Origin: an uncultured Phycisphaerales bacterium
GTDB lineage: Bacteria > Planctomycetota > Phycisphaerae > Sedimentisphaerales > Anaerohalosphaeraceae
NCBI GenBank assembly: GCA_937868095.1
Contig: CALMLO010000021.1
Span: 1 to 39,706 of the forward strand
Reading direction: 5' to 3'
Length of the DNA stretch: 39,706 nt
The notes beneath the pieces are model-generated. The model was not told the DNA's origin, made no database searches, and saw nothing but the letters and a program-made list of their open reading frames with translations. Shown one piece after another: positions 1-8,842 of this stretch (position 1 is its first letter; each line of letters opens with the position of its first letter). A program made the position numbers and the translations under genes.

Positions 1-664
1 AAAGCCGACCGTGCCGCAACTGCACCTGGTCATCGGTCAGAATAGAAAACTCAGCGGGACCTTCCAGCACAACCGTACTGCCGTTATCGAACTGAATCGA
101 AGCCATTCCCTCCCGCAGCCACAGGGGCCGGGACTGGGTACTCAGCCGCATCCCCTCATGAAAAGCCGCCGAATCCCATCGGGCATTCAGCGTACCGGTC
201 AAAGTGGCCACTTCAATGCCGCCTCTTGAGGTCATCAGCAGGGCGTAAGCAATCAAAAGAATCAGCGCAGCCGAAGAAATCTGAAGGGAATAGAGCGAAA
301 GTTTGCTCACTTTGTGTATCTTCTTTTTGTCTCGGACGGCCTGGTCAGAAGGTTCGGCATCCGGCTTGTCCGGTTTTTCAATCGGAATAGGGTCGGCCGT
401 TTGCTCATTGTAGGCAAGTTCTTCCCACAGAGCGGTATTGATAGGGTCATCGCACGCGCCGCCGGTCATGTCGAAGCAGGCCGGCTGAATGCCGTCGGGC
501 TCATGAATAAGGGCAATAATTGATATCGTCCTTCCATAATACCGACGCGCCTCCGCCGAACTTTTTAAAAGTTCAGAAAGCCGATGAAACTGCTCGTCTG
601 TGAGCGTTCCATCCAGCTCCATCTGAATCAGTTCGGCAATTTCTTTGCGAAGTTTCTCGTTCAT
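1..664 (-). CDS. FecR-like membrane protein (sigma-factor partner), partial, runs off the window
   Basis: The frame is open from an ATG at 664 to the window edge, giving 221 codons of N-terminal sequence. It starts inside the stop of the sigma-factor gene (ATGA overlap, 661-664), so the two are translationally coupled. The first ~60 residues are a charged cytoplasmic segment (MNEKLRKEIAELIQ...). A single hydrophobic segment lies near residues 125-146 (LYSLQISSAALILLIAYALL). The part after it (LTGTLNARWD..., then FDNGSTVVLEGPAEF) resembles the start of a FecR domain. In planctomycetes such proteins follow ECF sigma genes and are thought to tune them or sense surface signals. The C-terminus is outside the window, so a LamG-like or other tail cannot be judged. 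Family call fairly sure, exact role inferred. Confidence 0.75.
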   Translation of the reverse strand, partial: MNEKLRKEIAELIQMELDGTLTDEQFHRLSELLKSSAEARRYYGRTISIIALIHEPDGIQPACFDMTGGACDDPINTALWEELAYNEQTADPIPIEKPDKPDAEPSDQAVRDKKKIHKVSKLSLYSLQISSAALILLIAYALLMTSRGGIEVATLTGTLNARWDSAAFHEGMRLSTQSRPLWLREGMASIQFDNGSTVVLEGPAEFSILTDDQVQLRHGRL

Positions 665-1227
665 TCGAAAGTCCCTTCGCTTCGCTTAACGGTATTTTCA
701 ATGCACACCTGAAGGGCATCTTGAAGACGCGCAAAGGCCTTATACAGTCCAAATACCGGTTTGCCGAGTGAACTGGCGATTGCCTTGACGCTCTTGCCTT
801 CCTGATACCGAAGTTGAAGCAGTTTCTGATTGGTCGGACTCAATTTCTTCAGGCACTCACGCAGGGCTTCCGTCAGAGCAGCCGCCTGTTTCATCTCGGT
901 CATCGTGGTATCAGCCAATTCCTTAACCAGGGAATCATCAAACTGGATTCTGGACCGTTTATGTTCATTAAAAAACTTCAAAACCTGAGTATGCGCAATC
1001 GCAATTCCCCACGCCAGGAAACTGGTGCCCGGCTTAAATTGGTCGAATTTCCGCCACATCACCGTGGCAGTTTCCTGCAATAAGTCATTTGCATCAGCAT
1101 AGTTATGGATAGAGGCCAGAATAAAGGCATACAAATTCCGCTGGTAGGTCATAAACAGTTGGAAAAACAGCTCATCCTTGGATGGATGGCCCTCAGAAGT
1201 CAGATTTTCTCGAAAATCGCTTTCCAT
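661..1227 (-). CDS. ECF-type RNA polymerase sigma factor (Rhodopirellula/Verrucomicrobium family)
   Basis: A 188-residue sigma-70-family factor. Region 2 is visible at about residues 20-95, with LLQETATVMWRKFDQF and FLAWGIAIAHTQVLKF, the hallmark of the family seen in Rhodopirellula and Verrucomicrobium. Region 4 is near residues 120-180 (LRECLKKLSPTNQKLLQLRY, then KSVKAIASSLGKPVFGLYKA, a helix-turn-helix). The frame stays open upstream to 1368, but the ATG at 1227 is preceded by a GGGAGAAAGAG ribosome site and starts the normal family N-terminus, so I chose it. It overlaps the FecR-like gene by 4 nt. It is divergent from the GH30 gene; whether it controls the xylan genes is not shown by the sequence. 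Confidence 0.9.
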   Translation of the reverse strand: MESDFRENLTSEGHPSKDELFFQLFMTYQRNLYAFILASIHNYADANDLLQETATVMWRKFDQFKPGTSFLAWGIAIAHTQVLKFFNEHKRSRIQFDDSLVKELADTTMTEMKQAAALTEALRECLKKLSPTNQKLLQLRYQEGKSVKAIASSLGKPVFGLYKAFARLQDALQVCIENTVKRSEGTFE

Positions 1228-1394
1228 CACTCTTTCTCCCTTTTGAAATAACACAAAAAGGCCGAATTGGACACAAAACTCGCAAACGCAGCAAAAATTT
1301 TCAAACGGCCGCCCACGAATGGCTCTCTTTCGGCTGGAATAAAATCGCAACTTCTTTATTCCGCCCATCTTATCGTTATTTTTCCATTTATTTC

Positions 1395-1423
1395 TTGACA
1401 GGTTTTCGGAAAAAAGTCATAAT
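1395..1423 (+). promoter_or_regulatory. Sigma-70-like promoter of the GH30 gene
   Basis: TTGACA at 1395-1400, a 17-nt spacer and CATAAT at 1418-1423 give a near-consensus housekeeping promoter reading toward the GH30 gene. The predicted start of transcription is near 1430. The upstream part of the divergent gap (1228-1394) shows no equally clear promoter for the sigma gene. Confidence 0.8.
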
Positions 1424-1434
1424 ACAAAGAGCAA

Positions 1435-1448
1435 AGTAAACGTTTACT
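1435..1448. promoter_or_regulatory. LacI-type operator, copy 1 (GH30 promoter)
   Basis: The perfect 14-bp palindrome AGTAAACGTTTACT lies just downstream of the predicted +1, where a bound repressor would block transcription. The central CG and A/T-rich arms are typical of LacI/GalR-family operators. The same 14-mer occurs at 19472 and 19567, flanking the start of the lacI-family gene. Confidence 0.85.
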
Positions 1449-1637
1449 GAAATTGAATTGGGGAGTGTTCTTTGGGGGAAGGGGTACCATCCTGTCCGAG
1501 GAAGCCGAGCAGGGGCGCACTCTGTTTATCTATTGCAGCCCAATGGAGCTCCAAGATTGTCTTTTTGTCCCATCTCTTATCGTCCAAATCTCTGTCGTTC
1601 AGAAACTGCCGACCGTGCAAATATCAGGAGGCCCAAC
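1449..1637 (+). other. Long 5' leader of the GH30 transcript
   Basis: About 200 nt separate the predicted +1 from the GTG start. The leader can fold locally. GAGTG near 1461 can face CACTC near 1519, a CCTG/CAGG stem can enclose GTCCGAGGAAGCC, and TGGAGCTCCA (1544-1553) is a 10-bp palindrome. I do not recognise a known riboswitch class. An in-frame extension of the GH30 ORF crosses the leader but has no ribosome site and no signal peptide at its own start. Confidence 0.35.
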
Positions 1638-4600
1638 GTGATTGGAAATAAACTGTTTTTGACGGGATTGGTTTTCTGTTTTGGCGTTTCCTGTCTTTTT
1701 GCAGATGTGAATGTGCTGACAAATCCCGGTTTTGAAAACGGCACCGCCGGCTGGACTGCCCGCAATTGTACAATCTCAGCCGTTACATCCCCCGTTCACA
1801 CCGGCACCTATAGTGCCCGTGCCTCCAATCGTACCGCCGCATGGCAGGGCATCCAGCAGTCTATTCTCGAGAAGGTCGCAATCGGGCAAACCTATCAGGT
1901 CTCCGGCTATGTGCGGGTCAGTACCGCCAGTGCCCAAGTCAAGGTTTCTATTCAAAAAACCGACGCCGGCGGTACCAGTTATGTAAATGTCGCGGTCGGC
2001 ACGGCGAACAATACCGGCTGGCTTTATTTGTCCGGGACCTACACCGTCCAGGCCAACGGAACCCTGACGGAGTTGTGGGTCTATTTCGAAGGGCCTAATG
2101 CCGGTGTAGATTTATACGTCGATGATGCCTCCGTCTTCGGCTCTCAATTTACCGATGAGGCCTCTGTTCAGGTGAACACAGCCGCTCGATTTCAAACCAT
2201 CGAAGGATTTGGAGCCGCCGGCGCCTGGTATGAAAGCATGCTCACCGGACACGTTCAAAGAACAGCCCTCTATAATCTTCTGTTTCGCGACCTTGGCCTG
2301 GATATCTACCGCGTTCGAAATACCTGCGACCAGTCCGGCGGGGCGGAATATATGAGCCGCTCCGCCGAAATCATCGCCGCAGGCCGCGCCTCCCTGGGAC
2401 GCCCGCTGAAGGTGCTGGTTTCCTGCTGGTCTCCGCCGGCTTATCTGAAAAGCAACGGCCAGACAGGCAGCGGCGGAACGCTGATCGGAGGCCCCTCGAA
2501 TTATGCCTACACCGAACTGGCCGAATGGTTTGCAGACAGCATCGCGGCGTGGAATAATCTGGGCGTCCATGTGGACTATCTCAGCATCCAGAATGAACCG
2601 GACTGGACTGCCGACTGGGATACCTGCCGATATGAACCCTCCCAAACATCCGATTATGCCGGCTATGCCCAGGCCCTCGAAGCCGTCTATACCGAACTGG
2701 CATCGCGTTTCGGTTCCGCCATGCCGAAAATGATCGGCCCGGAAACCACCGGTTTTTATGGAGCCGCCGGCAGCAGTCTTTCCGCGTATTTGTCCGCTCT
2801 CAATCCGTCTTATCTGCATGGGTATGCCCATCATCTTTATAACATTGCCGCCGGCGATGACCCGGATAAGTATCTGACGGCTATGCAGGCCTTTCAGTCC
2901 GCCTGGGGCACCAAGCCCCTTTTCCAGACAGAATACGAAAAGGCCGCCGGCAGCTGGCCGGATGCCTTCAACCTGGCGCTGCTGCTGCATAATGCCCTCA
3001 CCGTCGAACAGGTCAGCGCCTATTTGTATTGGCAGCTGTTCTGGGGAGGCAGCGGCGGGTTGATTACGCTGAATTCAACCACTTCCTATACAATCAATTC
3101 CGATTATTACGGCTTCAAGCATTTTTCGGCCTTTATTCATTCCGGCTGGCAGCGCGTAGACGCCTCTGTCGATTCTCCGCTGGTGCGAAGTTCGGCTTAT
3201 ATCAGCCCTGATGCCCGGAGTTTGACAGTGGTCCTGCTCAATACCAGCCCGACCACTGCGGTTACGGTCTCTCCGGCTTTTCCCGACTTTACGATTACCG
3301 GCGGAACGGCCTATCGAACCACACAAACAGAAAACTGCGTCAGCATAGGCAGCTATACCGGCGGGACGCTGGTCTTGCCGGCCCGCTCCGTCGTTACCCT
3401 CTCTTTGACCGGATTTGTCGGCACACAGCATACGCTGACCCTTTCCTCTTCTGCCGGCGGCTCTGTCGCCGCCCCGGGGGAGGGCGCATTCACCTTCAGC
3501 GAAGGGACAGCTGTTTCGATTGCCGCCGCGGCAGAGGGCTCCTATCGTTTTGTCCGGTGGGTTGGTACAGCCGCAGATGCGGGCAAGGTAGCCGACCCCT
3601 TTGCCGCTGCTACCACAGTGATTGTCGATGCCGACTACACCCTTCAGGCCCTTTTTGAATATGACCTCACACCGCCTTCTCCTCAGCCGATCTGGCGGGT
3701 TGCCCCAACAGCCACCGGCCCGACCCGCCTTACCATGACCGCCGCCTCCTGCACCGATGACAATCCGCCCGTGGAATACTGGTTTGAATGCCTGACAGAT
3801 TCGGCCTTCTCCAGCGGCTGGCAGGCCAGTCCCGCCTATCATGTCGAATATCTTTCTCCGGCTTGCGAATATGTCTTTCAGGTCAAAGCGCGGGACAGCG
3901 CGGCGGCCCGCAATGAGACCGGCTGGTCACCGTCGGCCTCAGCCGTCACCGAACCGCCCCGCAGGGATGTTCAGATTCTCAGCGGCTTCCGGAGCGGTCT
4001 GACCCACGCCGCACCCGCTTCCGCCGCCCGCCGGCTTTTGGTCTTTACCGCTCACGCCGAAGGAACGAACAGCTCGATGTCCCTTGCCGGTCTGACCTAT
4101 GGCGGCGTGCCGATGACCAAGATTGCAGAAGGCCGCCAGTTCGCCTCCGTTTCGCAAAGTTATGTCTATATAGCGGCTTTTGTTCTTGACGAAGCCGGCA
4201 TTGCCGCTGCTTCAGGCAGCGGTTTTGCACCCGTCTGGAGCACAACCCCCGCCGGTGTCGGCTATGCCAGCGCATTTTTTGATTCTGTCCATCCTGCGGC
4301 CCCCGTCTCCTTTATTGATGTCAAAGGCGCAGAAGATGTGACGGTTTCCTCCTCTGCCCTTTACGCGGAAAAAGGCGATATAGTGATTGCCGCCGGCGCC
4401 TGCAGCGAGGAAGGCGACTATACCGCCGGCAATGAATTCATCAAAGCCGTTGAGTTGGATATTTCTTCCGCGGACGGTATCGTCGTCTGGAAACGCTCCG
4501 ATTCACCGGCCTTCCAGACCCCCGGCATAACGCATTCTGTCGGCTATGCCCAAGCCCTGCTCAGTTTTGTCGTTCAGGGAGCCCCTAAGGAACCGCTCTA

Positions 4601-4757
4601 CGGGGATATCAACGGGGATTTTACAGTGAATATGGAAGATTTGCCGCTCTTTATGGACGCATGGCTGACGGCGGAATGTGAACCGCTGGATATCAGCGGC
4701 GACTGCTGGATTGATTGGTTTGAACTGGCGGAATTAGCCCGCAACTGGCTCCAGTAG
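1638..4757 (+). CDS. Secreted multidomain GH30-family xylanase-like glycosidase with dockerin-like C-terminus
   Basis: A 1039-residue secreted enzyme. The start is a GTG with a perfect AGGAGG (1626-1631) six bases upstream, immediately before a signal peptide (LFLTGLVFCFGVSCLFA, about 1-22). Domains in order: a CBM4/9-like module (23-168; LTNPGFENGTAGW), the GH30 barrel with its beta side domain (174-592), a bacterial-repeat domain (595-675), an FN3-like domain (676-772), an unrecognised ~200-residue beta-rich region, and a dockerin-like tail (988-1039) with two EF-hand-like loops (DINGDFTVNMEDL and DISGDCWIDWFEL). Catalytic glutamates are E320 (SIQNEPDW, acid/base) and E432 (FQTEYEK, nucleophile). 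GH30 enzymes include glucuronoxylanases, which fits the GH67 and GH10 neighbours, but the exact subfamily is not settled. Expression is probably controlled by the LacI-type operator at 1435. Confidence 0.88.
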   Translation: MIGNKLFLTGLVFCFGVSCLFADVNVLTNPGFENGTAGWTARNCTISAVTSPVHTGTYSARASNRTAAWQGIQQSILEKVAIGQTYQVSGYVRVSTASAQVKVSIQKTDAGGTSYVNVAVGTANNTGWLYLSGTYTVQANGTLTELWVYFEGPNAGVDLYVDDASVFGSQFTDEASVQVNTAARFQTIEGFGAAGAWYESMLTGHVQRTALYNLLFRDLGLDIYRVRNTCDQSGGAEYMSRSAEIIAAGRASLGRPLKVLVSCWSPPAYLKSNGQTGSGGTLIGGPSNYAYTELAEWFADSIAAWNNLGVHVDYLSIQNEPDWTADWDTCRYEPSQTSDYAGYAQALEAVYTELASRFGSAMPKMIGPETTGFYGAAGSSLSAYLSALNPSYLHGYAHHLYNIAAGDDPDKYLTAMQAFQSAWGTKPLFQTEYEKAAGSWPDAFNLALLLHNALTVEQVSAYLYWQLFWGGSGGLITLNSTTSYTINSDYYGFKHFSAFIHSGWQRVDASVDSPLVRSSAYISPDARSLTVVLLNTSPTTAVTVSPAFPDFTITGGTAYRTTQTENCVSIGSYTGGTLVLPARSVVTLSLTGFVGTQHTLTLSSSAGGSVAAPGEGAFTFSEGTAVSIAAAAEGSYRFVRWVGTAADAGKVADPFAAATTVIVDADYTLQALFEYDLTPPSPQPIWRVAPTATGPTRLTMTAASCTDDNPPVEYWFECLTDSAFSSGWQASPAYHVEYLSPACEYVFQVKARDSAAARNETGWSPSASAVTEPPRRDVQILSGFRSGLTHAAPASAARRLLVFTAHAEGTNSSMSLAGLTYGGVPMTKIAEGRQFASVSQSYVYIAAFVLDEAGIAAASGSGFAPVWSTTPAGVGYASAFFDSVHPAAPVSFIDVKGAEDVTVSSSALYAEKGDIVIAAGACSEEGDYTAGNEFIKAVELDISSADGIVVWKRSDSPAFQTPGITHSVGYAQALLSFVVQGAPKEPLYGDINGDFTVNMEDLPLFMDAWLTAECEPLDISGDCWIDWFELAELARNWLQ

Positions 4758-4808
4758 GAGAACGCAACCCGGCCGACCTCCGCTTTCATACAGCGGCCGC
4801 CGTGCCGC

Positions 4809-6443
4809 CTACTGATAGGTGTACAGCCGAACGTGCTGAACCCCAACCGGTCCCATCGGCAGACGGACGTGCCGCCCCTGATGGCTTTCATCGCCGCTCA
4901 GACGGCGAATCCGCCTCCATTCTCCCTCGCGGAAAAATCCCTCTTCAATGGAAAGAAGTCCCGCCTGCGTCTTCGGCTGAACAGATTGAAAGGTGATGAT
5001 AATCCCCGTGCCGGCAATCAGAAATTCATCCGGCCCGCTCGCCAGAATCAGCCCGCCCGCCGCCGGCCACGAAGCCGCCTTCGGGTCGCCCCCGGACCAG
5101 CCCCACGTGTAATCATGCCGCACATGCAGAATATACCCGCCCAGGCGGATTTCCTCAGAAGGGGTTTGCTTATCCAGCAGGACGCCTCTGGTTAATGATT
5201 GCCCCTGCCGGGCCAGCAAAGTTTCAGAAAGTCCCTCCAGGGTTTCGTATGCTTTGCTCAGCGCTGCCGCCGCCGTTTCCTCGATGGAATCAATGGCAAA
5301 GGGACTGAAGCCGATGGCCTCGTGCTGCCCGACAGCATAAAAAACCTGCGCGGCACACTGGGGCCCTTTGCGATTTTCAGGAATAAACAGCGGATTATCC
5401 GGCCGGTGATACTGCGCACACCAGAACGAAAAGTCAGGAAAGTAAATATCCGGCGACAAAAAATCCACAGCCGGCGCAGCCGCCTTCCAGATATCCATCA
5501 GATGCGGCAGAGGGCCGCCGCTCGGATACTGCCCCGGCTTGCGATCAGCCCGATTCAGCGCAGCATTCACAAACATCGGCAGCGGATATTCTGCCTTGCC
5601 GGCCGCCGCAGCCGCCTGCACATACCGGCCGTAATGCCACGCCGTAAAATACTCCTCCGCCGCAGGCCCTTTCCCGAACACTTCCTGCCAGCTGCCGCTT
5701 TGACGAAATCCACGCCTCGCCCATCGGGCATAAAGACCCGGATGAAGCGAGTTTTTATGAGCCGCTAAATACTCCATCAATTCCTGCGGCACCGGCCCGG
5801 CAAAGGCCTCATTGGCCGCCGGCCCCCACTCGCGGGCATTCTCAAGCATTCCCACCTCATTTTCCACCTGCACCAGAATAACCGTCTGATACGGCTGGTC
5901 TGTCCGGCGAAGATGACGCATCAGCGCCCCAAACGCCCGCACGTCGGCACGGCGGTTTTCCTCGCTGAACGCCGACAGAATTTCCAGCGGCCGACCGTCT
6001 TTCAGACGAGCCCGCGGAAAACGCTGCCAGTCCGTTTTGACCCACGCCGGCGCATAGCAGGACATGCTGTTTTTCCACGAACCGAACCAAAGCAGAATCA
6101 GCCGCAAATGATAAGCCCGGGCCTTCTCCAGCAGCCCGTCAACCCCCGAAAAATCAAACTGGTTCTCCGCCGGCTCAATCTGATCCCAATACACCGGCAC
6201 CAGCACCGTATTCAGATGCATCTGCGCCAGCCGGGGCCAGACGGGCTCCAGATAAGACAATTCCGTTGCCGCCGAATTGCCCACTTCCCCCCCAAGCACA
6301 AGAAACGGCTTGCCCTCCACCATCAGTTGAACGGCCTGTCCCTGCCGCCGCAGAAAAGGAATGCTCTTATCCCCCTCATTTCCGGCGGATGCGCAAAAGC
6401 CCATCGCCAACATCACAGACACAACCAAACCGGCGCTGTGCAT
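4809..6443 (-). CDS. Secreted GH35-family beta-galactosidase-like enzyme
   Basis: A 544-residue protein with a signal peptide (SAGLVVSVMLAMGFCASA, 1-20) and a TIM-barrel glycosidase domain from about residue 35 to 400. The acid/base glutamate is E196 in VQVENEVG and the likely nucleophile is E356 in FIPENRKG. The pattern fits GH35, specifically the subgroup with a DUF5597-like C-terminal region, whose characterised members act on galactosyl side groups of xyloglucan. GH42 is the nearest alternative. The C-terminal ~130 residues form a beta-rich domain. The start overlaps nothing, but its ribosome site (AAGGA) abuts the stop of the GH3 gene 9 nt upstream, so both are in one operon. It is the last gene of the minus-strand xylan block and ends convergent with the GH30 gene. 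Confidence 0.85.
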   Translation of the reverse strand: MHSAGLVVSVMLAMGFCASAGNEGDKSIPFLRRQGQAVQLMVEGKPFLVLGGEVGNSAATELSYLEPVWPRLAQMHLNTVLVPVYWDQIEPAENQFDFSGVDGLLEKARAYHLRLILLWFGSWKNSMSCYAPAWVKTDWQRFPRARLKDGRPLEILSAFSEENRRADVRAFGALMRHLRRTDQPYQTVILVQVENEVGMLENAREWGPAANEAFAGPVPQELMEYLAAHKNSLHPGLYARWARRGFRQSGSWQEVFGKGPAAEEYFTAWHYGRYVQAAAAAGKAEYPLPMFVNAALNRADRKPGQYPSGGPLPHLMDIWKAAAPAVDFLSPDIYFPDFSFWCAQYHRPDNPLFIPENRKGPQCAAQVFYAVGQHEAIGFSPFAIDSIEETAAAALSKAYETLEGLSETLLARQGQSLTRGVLLDKQTPSEEIRLGGYILHVRHDYTWGWSGGDPKAASWPAAGGLILASGPDEFLIAGTGIIITFQSVQPKTQAGLLSIEEGFFREGEWRRIRRLSGDESHQGRHVRLPMGPVGVQHVRLYTYQ

Positions 6444-6452
6444 CGTTTGTCC

Positions 6453-8753
6453 TTATTCAGAAACCCGCAGAATAATTTTTTGGAGGTCCTCATCCCGGGA
6501 AGAATTGCCCACCATAATTTCAAACTCCCCGGGTTCGACGGTATATTCCATATCCGCATTGTAAAAAGCCAGCTGTTCCGTTCCAATCGGCAGGGCGACG
6601 GTTTTGGTTTGTCCGGGCTTGAGGGAAATCCGCTCAAACCCCTTCAGTTCCTTAATCGGCCGCGTTACCGAACTGACGCAGTCCCGGATATACAGTTGGA
6701 CCACCTCATCGCCCGCCATGGAGCCGACATTGGACACATCCACCAGCACCTGCGTGGACTCGCCTTTGAGGATATGCTCCTTTTTCAGACGAAGATTGCG
6801 AAACTCAAACTTCGTATAACTCAGCCCGTATCCGAAGGCAAACAGGGGGCTGATGTCGTCAAAAAGGTATCCCCGACGGGCTGAGGGCTTGTAATTGTAA
6901 TAAGCCGGAATATGCCCGACCGAACGCGGAAAAGTAATCGGAAGTTTTCCGCTCGGACTAATCTGACCGAAAATCACCTCCGCCGCAGCCCGCCCCGTCT
7001 CCTGCCCCAGATACCAGCATTCGAAAATCACCGGCACTTTGGCCGCCAGATTGCACACCGACAGCGGCCGGCCGTTGAACAGAAGGGCAACAATCGGCTT
7101 GCCCGTCGCCGCCAGCGCGTCCACCAGTTCATCCTGCAGCCCGACCATCTGCAGACTGGCACGGTCCCCCAGATGATTCTTTTCATACGCCTCGCGCGAG
7201 GTCTGTTCATTGCCGCCGATGGCCAAAATCACCGCATCCGCCTGCCGGGCAACCTCAACCGCCTCGGCAATGGATTTGCGGTCTTCCTCCGGATTGCTGA
7301 GCACCACCTCATCCTGTTCCCACGAGCCGCCGACCGTGATTTTGCACCCTTCGTGATACAGCACCCTGGCCCGGTTTCCTGCATACTCTCGAATCCCTTC
7401 CAGCACCGTAACGAAATATTTGGGCGTGCTGCTGTAGCCGCCTAAAAGAACCCGGTCGGCATTGGGGCCGATGACGGCAATCGTTTTAATTTTTTTCAGA
7501 TTCAAAGGCGCCAGGTCGCCCTCGTTTTTAAGCAGGGTGATGGTTTTTCTGGCCGCCTCCAGCGCCAGCTGCGCATGGGCCGCACAGCCGACAACCTCTT
7601 CGGCACGGTCCGGGTCCGCATAAGGGTCTTCAAAAAGCCCCAGCCGGAACTTCCATTCGAGCATCGGAGCAATCAGCTCATCCAGCAGGGCCTCCGTAAT
7701 CAGCCCTTCCCGCACGCACTCGGTCAGCCGCGGGTAGCAGTCCGGATCCGGCAGTTCAATATTAACGCCGGCCAGCGCCGCCAGGGCCGCCGCATGCTTG
7801 GTGTCTTCGGCCACATGATGACCATACAGACCGGGCCGCTCGTACAATTCGCGAATCCCGTAATAATCGGACACCACAAATCCGCGAAATCCCCATTCCT
7901 TTCGAAGAACATTCCGCAGCAGCCACCGGTTGGAATGCGAGGGCACCCCGTCAATTTCGTTATAGGAAGCCATCACGCTGACAGCGCCCTCTGCCACTGC
8001 CTTTTGGAAGGGATATAGAAAAATCTCCCGCAGAACGCGAAGCGACACATTAACCGGCGCACAGTTTGTCCCCGATTCCGGCTGGCCGTGAGCCGCAAAG
8101 TGTTTCAGCGTGGCAATAACATGCTTTTTGTCCTGAAAGGTGCAGTCTCCCTGAAACCCTCGTACCGCCGCCGCCCCCAGACAGCCGACCAGATAAGGGT
8201 CTTCGCCGAATGTCTCCTCCACCCGTCCCCACCGCGGTTCGCGGGCCACATCGACAACCGGCGTCAGGGCCTGATGGGCCCCCCGCACACGGGCCTCATA
8301 AGCCGTCATTGCGTACAGCCGTTCAACAAGGTCCGGGTCAAAGGTGCCCCCCAGACCAATGGGCTGCGGAAAACTGGTCGCCTCCGGCGCCGCATGCCCA
8401 TGAAGGCATTCTTCATGAAAAATAACTGGAATCCCCAGCCGGCTCTCTTCAATGAAAAACTTCTGAATCGCGTTGGTCAGTTCCGCCGTCTGGCGAGGAT
8501 TTTTCCCGCCGGCTGTATCGCTGGGCCGCGCAACCTGTCCCAGACCATAACCCTCCGGGTAACTGGCCTTGGCTTTGGCCCGATCAAACTCGCCTTTCTC
8601 GTTAATCAGTGTTTTCATTTTATCGTTCCAGATGCACAGCATCTGCGCGACCTTTTCTTCCAGTGTCATTCGGGAAATCAGGTCTTTGACCCGCCTTTTC
8701 ACAGGATAGGAAGGATTTAAATAAGCAGGTTTATTTTTCGATGCACGTTTCAT
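6453..8753 (-). CDS. GH3-family beta-glucosidase/beta-xylosidase
   Basis: A 766-residue enzyme with the usual GH3 order: N-terminal barrel (about 30-360), alpha/beta sandwich (400-620) and a C-terminal FN3-like domain (about 660-755, ending EPGEFEIMVGNSS). The nucleophile is D296 in GFVVSDYYG. KHFAAHG, a substrate-binding loop, is also present. There is no signal peptide, so it should act in the cytoplasm on oligosaccharides brought in by a transporter. In this cluster a beta-xylosidase role is likely, but GH3 sequence alone does not separate xylosidase from glucosidase. It sits 89 nt downstream of the GH10 gene and 9 nt upstream of the GH35 gene. Confidence 0.92.
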   Translation of the reverse strand: MKRASKNKPAYLNPSYPVKRRVKDLISRMTLEEKVAQMLCIWNDKMKTLINEKGEFDRAKAKASYPEGYGLGQVARPSDTAGGKNPRQTAELTNAIQKFFIEESRLGIPVIFHEECLHGHAAPEATSFPQPIGLGGTFDPDLVERLYAMTAYEARVRGAHQALTPVVDVAREPRWGRVEETFGEDPYLVGCLGAAAVRGFQGDCTFQDKKHVIATLKHFAAHGQPESGTNCAPVNVSLRVLREIFLYPFQKAVAEGAVSVMASYNEIDGVPSHSNRWLLRNVLRKEWGFRGFVVSDYYGIRELYERPGLYGHHVAEDTKHAAALAALAGVNIELPDPDCYPRLTECVREGLITEALLDELIAPMLEWKFRLGLFEDPYADPDRAEEVVGCAAHAQLALEAARKTITLLKNEGDLAPLNLKKIKTIAVIGPNADRVLLGGYSSTPKYFVTVLEGIREYAGNRARVLYHEGCKITVGGSWEQDEVVLSNPEEDRKSIAEAVEVARQADAVILAIGGNEQTSREAYEKNHLGDRASLQMVGLQDELVDALAATGKPIVALLFNGRPLSVCNLAAKVPVIFECWYLGQETGRAAAEVIFGQISPSGKLPITFPRSVGHIPAYYNYKPSARRGYLFDDISPLFAFGYGLSYTKFEFRNLRLKKEHILKGESTQVLVDVSNVGSMAGDEVVQLYIRDCVSSVTRPIKELKGFERISLKPGQTKTVALPIGTEQLAFYNADMEYTVEPGEFEIMVGNSSRDEDLQKIILRVSE

Positions 8754-8813
8754 TTCCAGCGATTCTTTCTCCAGTCTGATGGCTATGGTGGTATCCGTTC
8801 AAAAATCAAACAC

Positions 8814-8842
8814 TGCCGGCGCCGTTCTGAACGCTCTCGGCA
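8814..8842 (-). other. Hairpin between GH10 and GH3 genes
   Basis: Directly after the GH10 stop, TGCCG/CGGCA and CGTT/AACG arms form an interrupted stem, followed on the minus strand by GTTTGATTTTTG. It could be a weak terminator or an mRNA-stabilising 3' hairpin that sets different levels of GH10 and GH3. Confidence 0.35.

Noticed and set aside
1449..1637. 6S RNA or a known riboswitch in the GH30 leader
   Set aside because: Some short segments recall 6S RNA (GTCCGAG..AAGCC), but the overall fold and conserved bubble could not be drawn.
4758..4808. Bidirectional terminator between GH30 and GH35
   Set aside because: A short CCGCT/AGCGG stem exists, but neither strand has a T-run after it.
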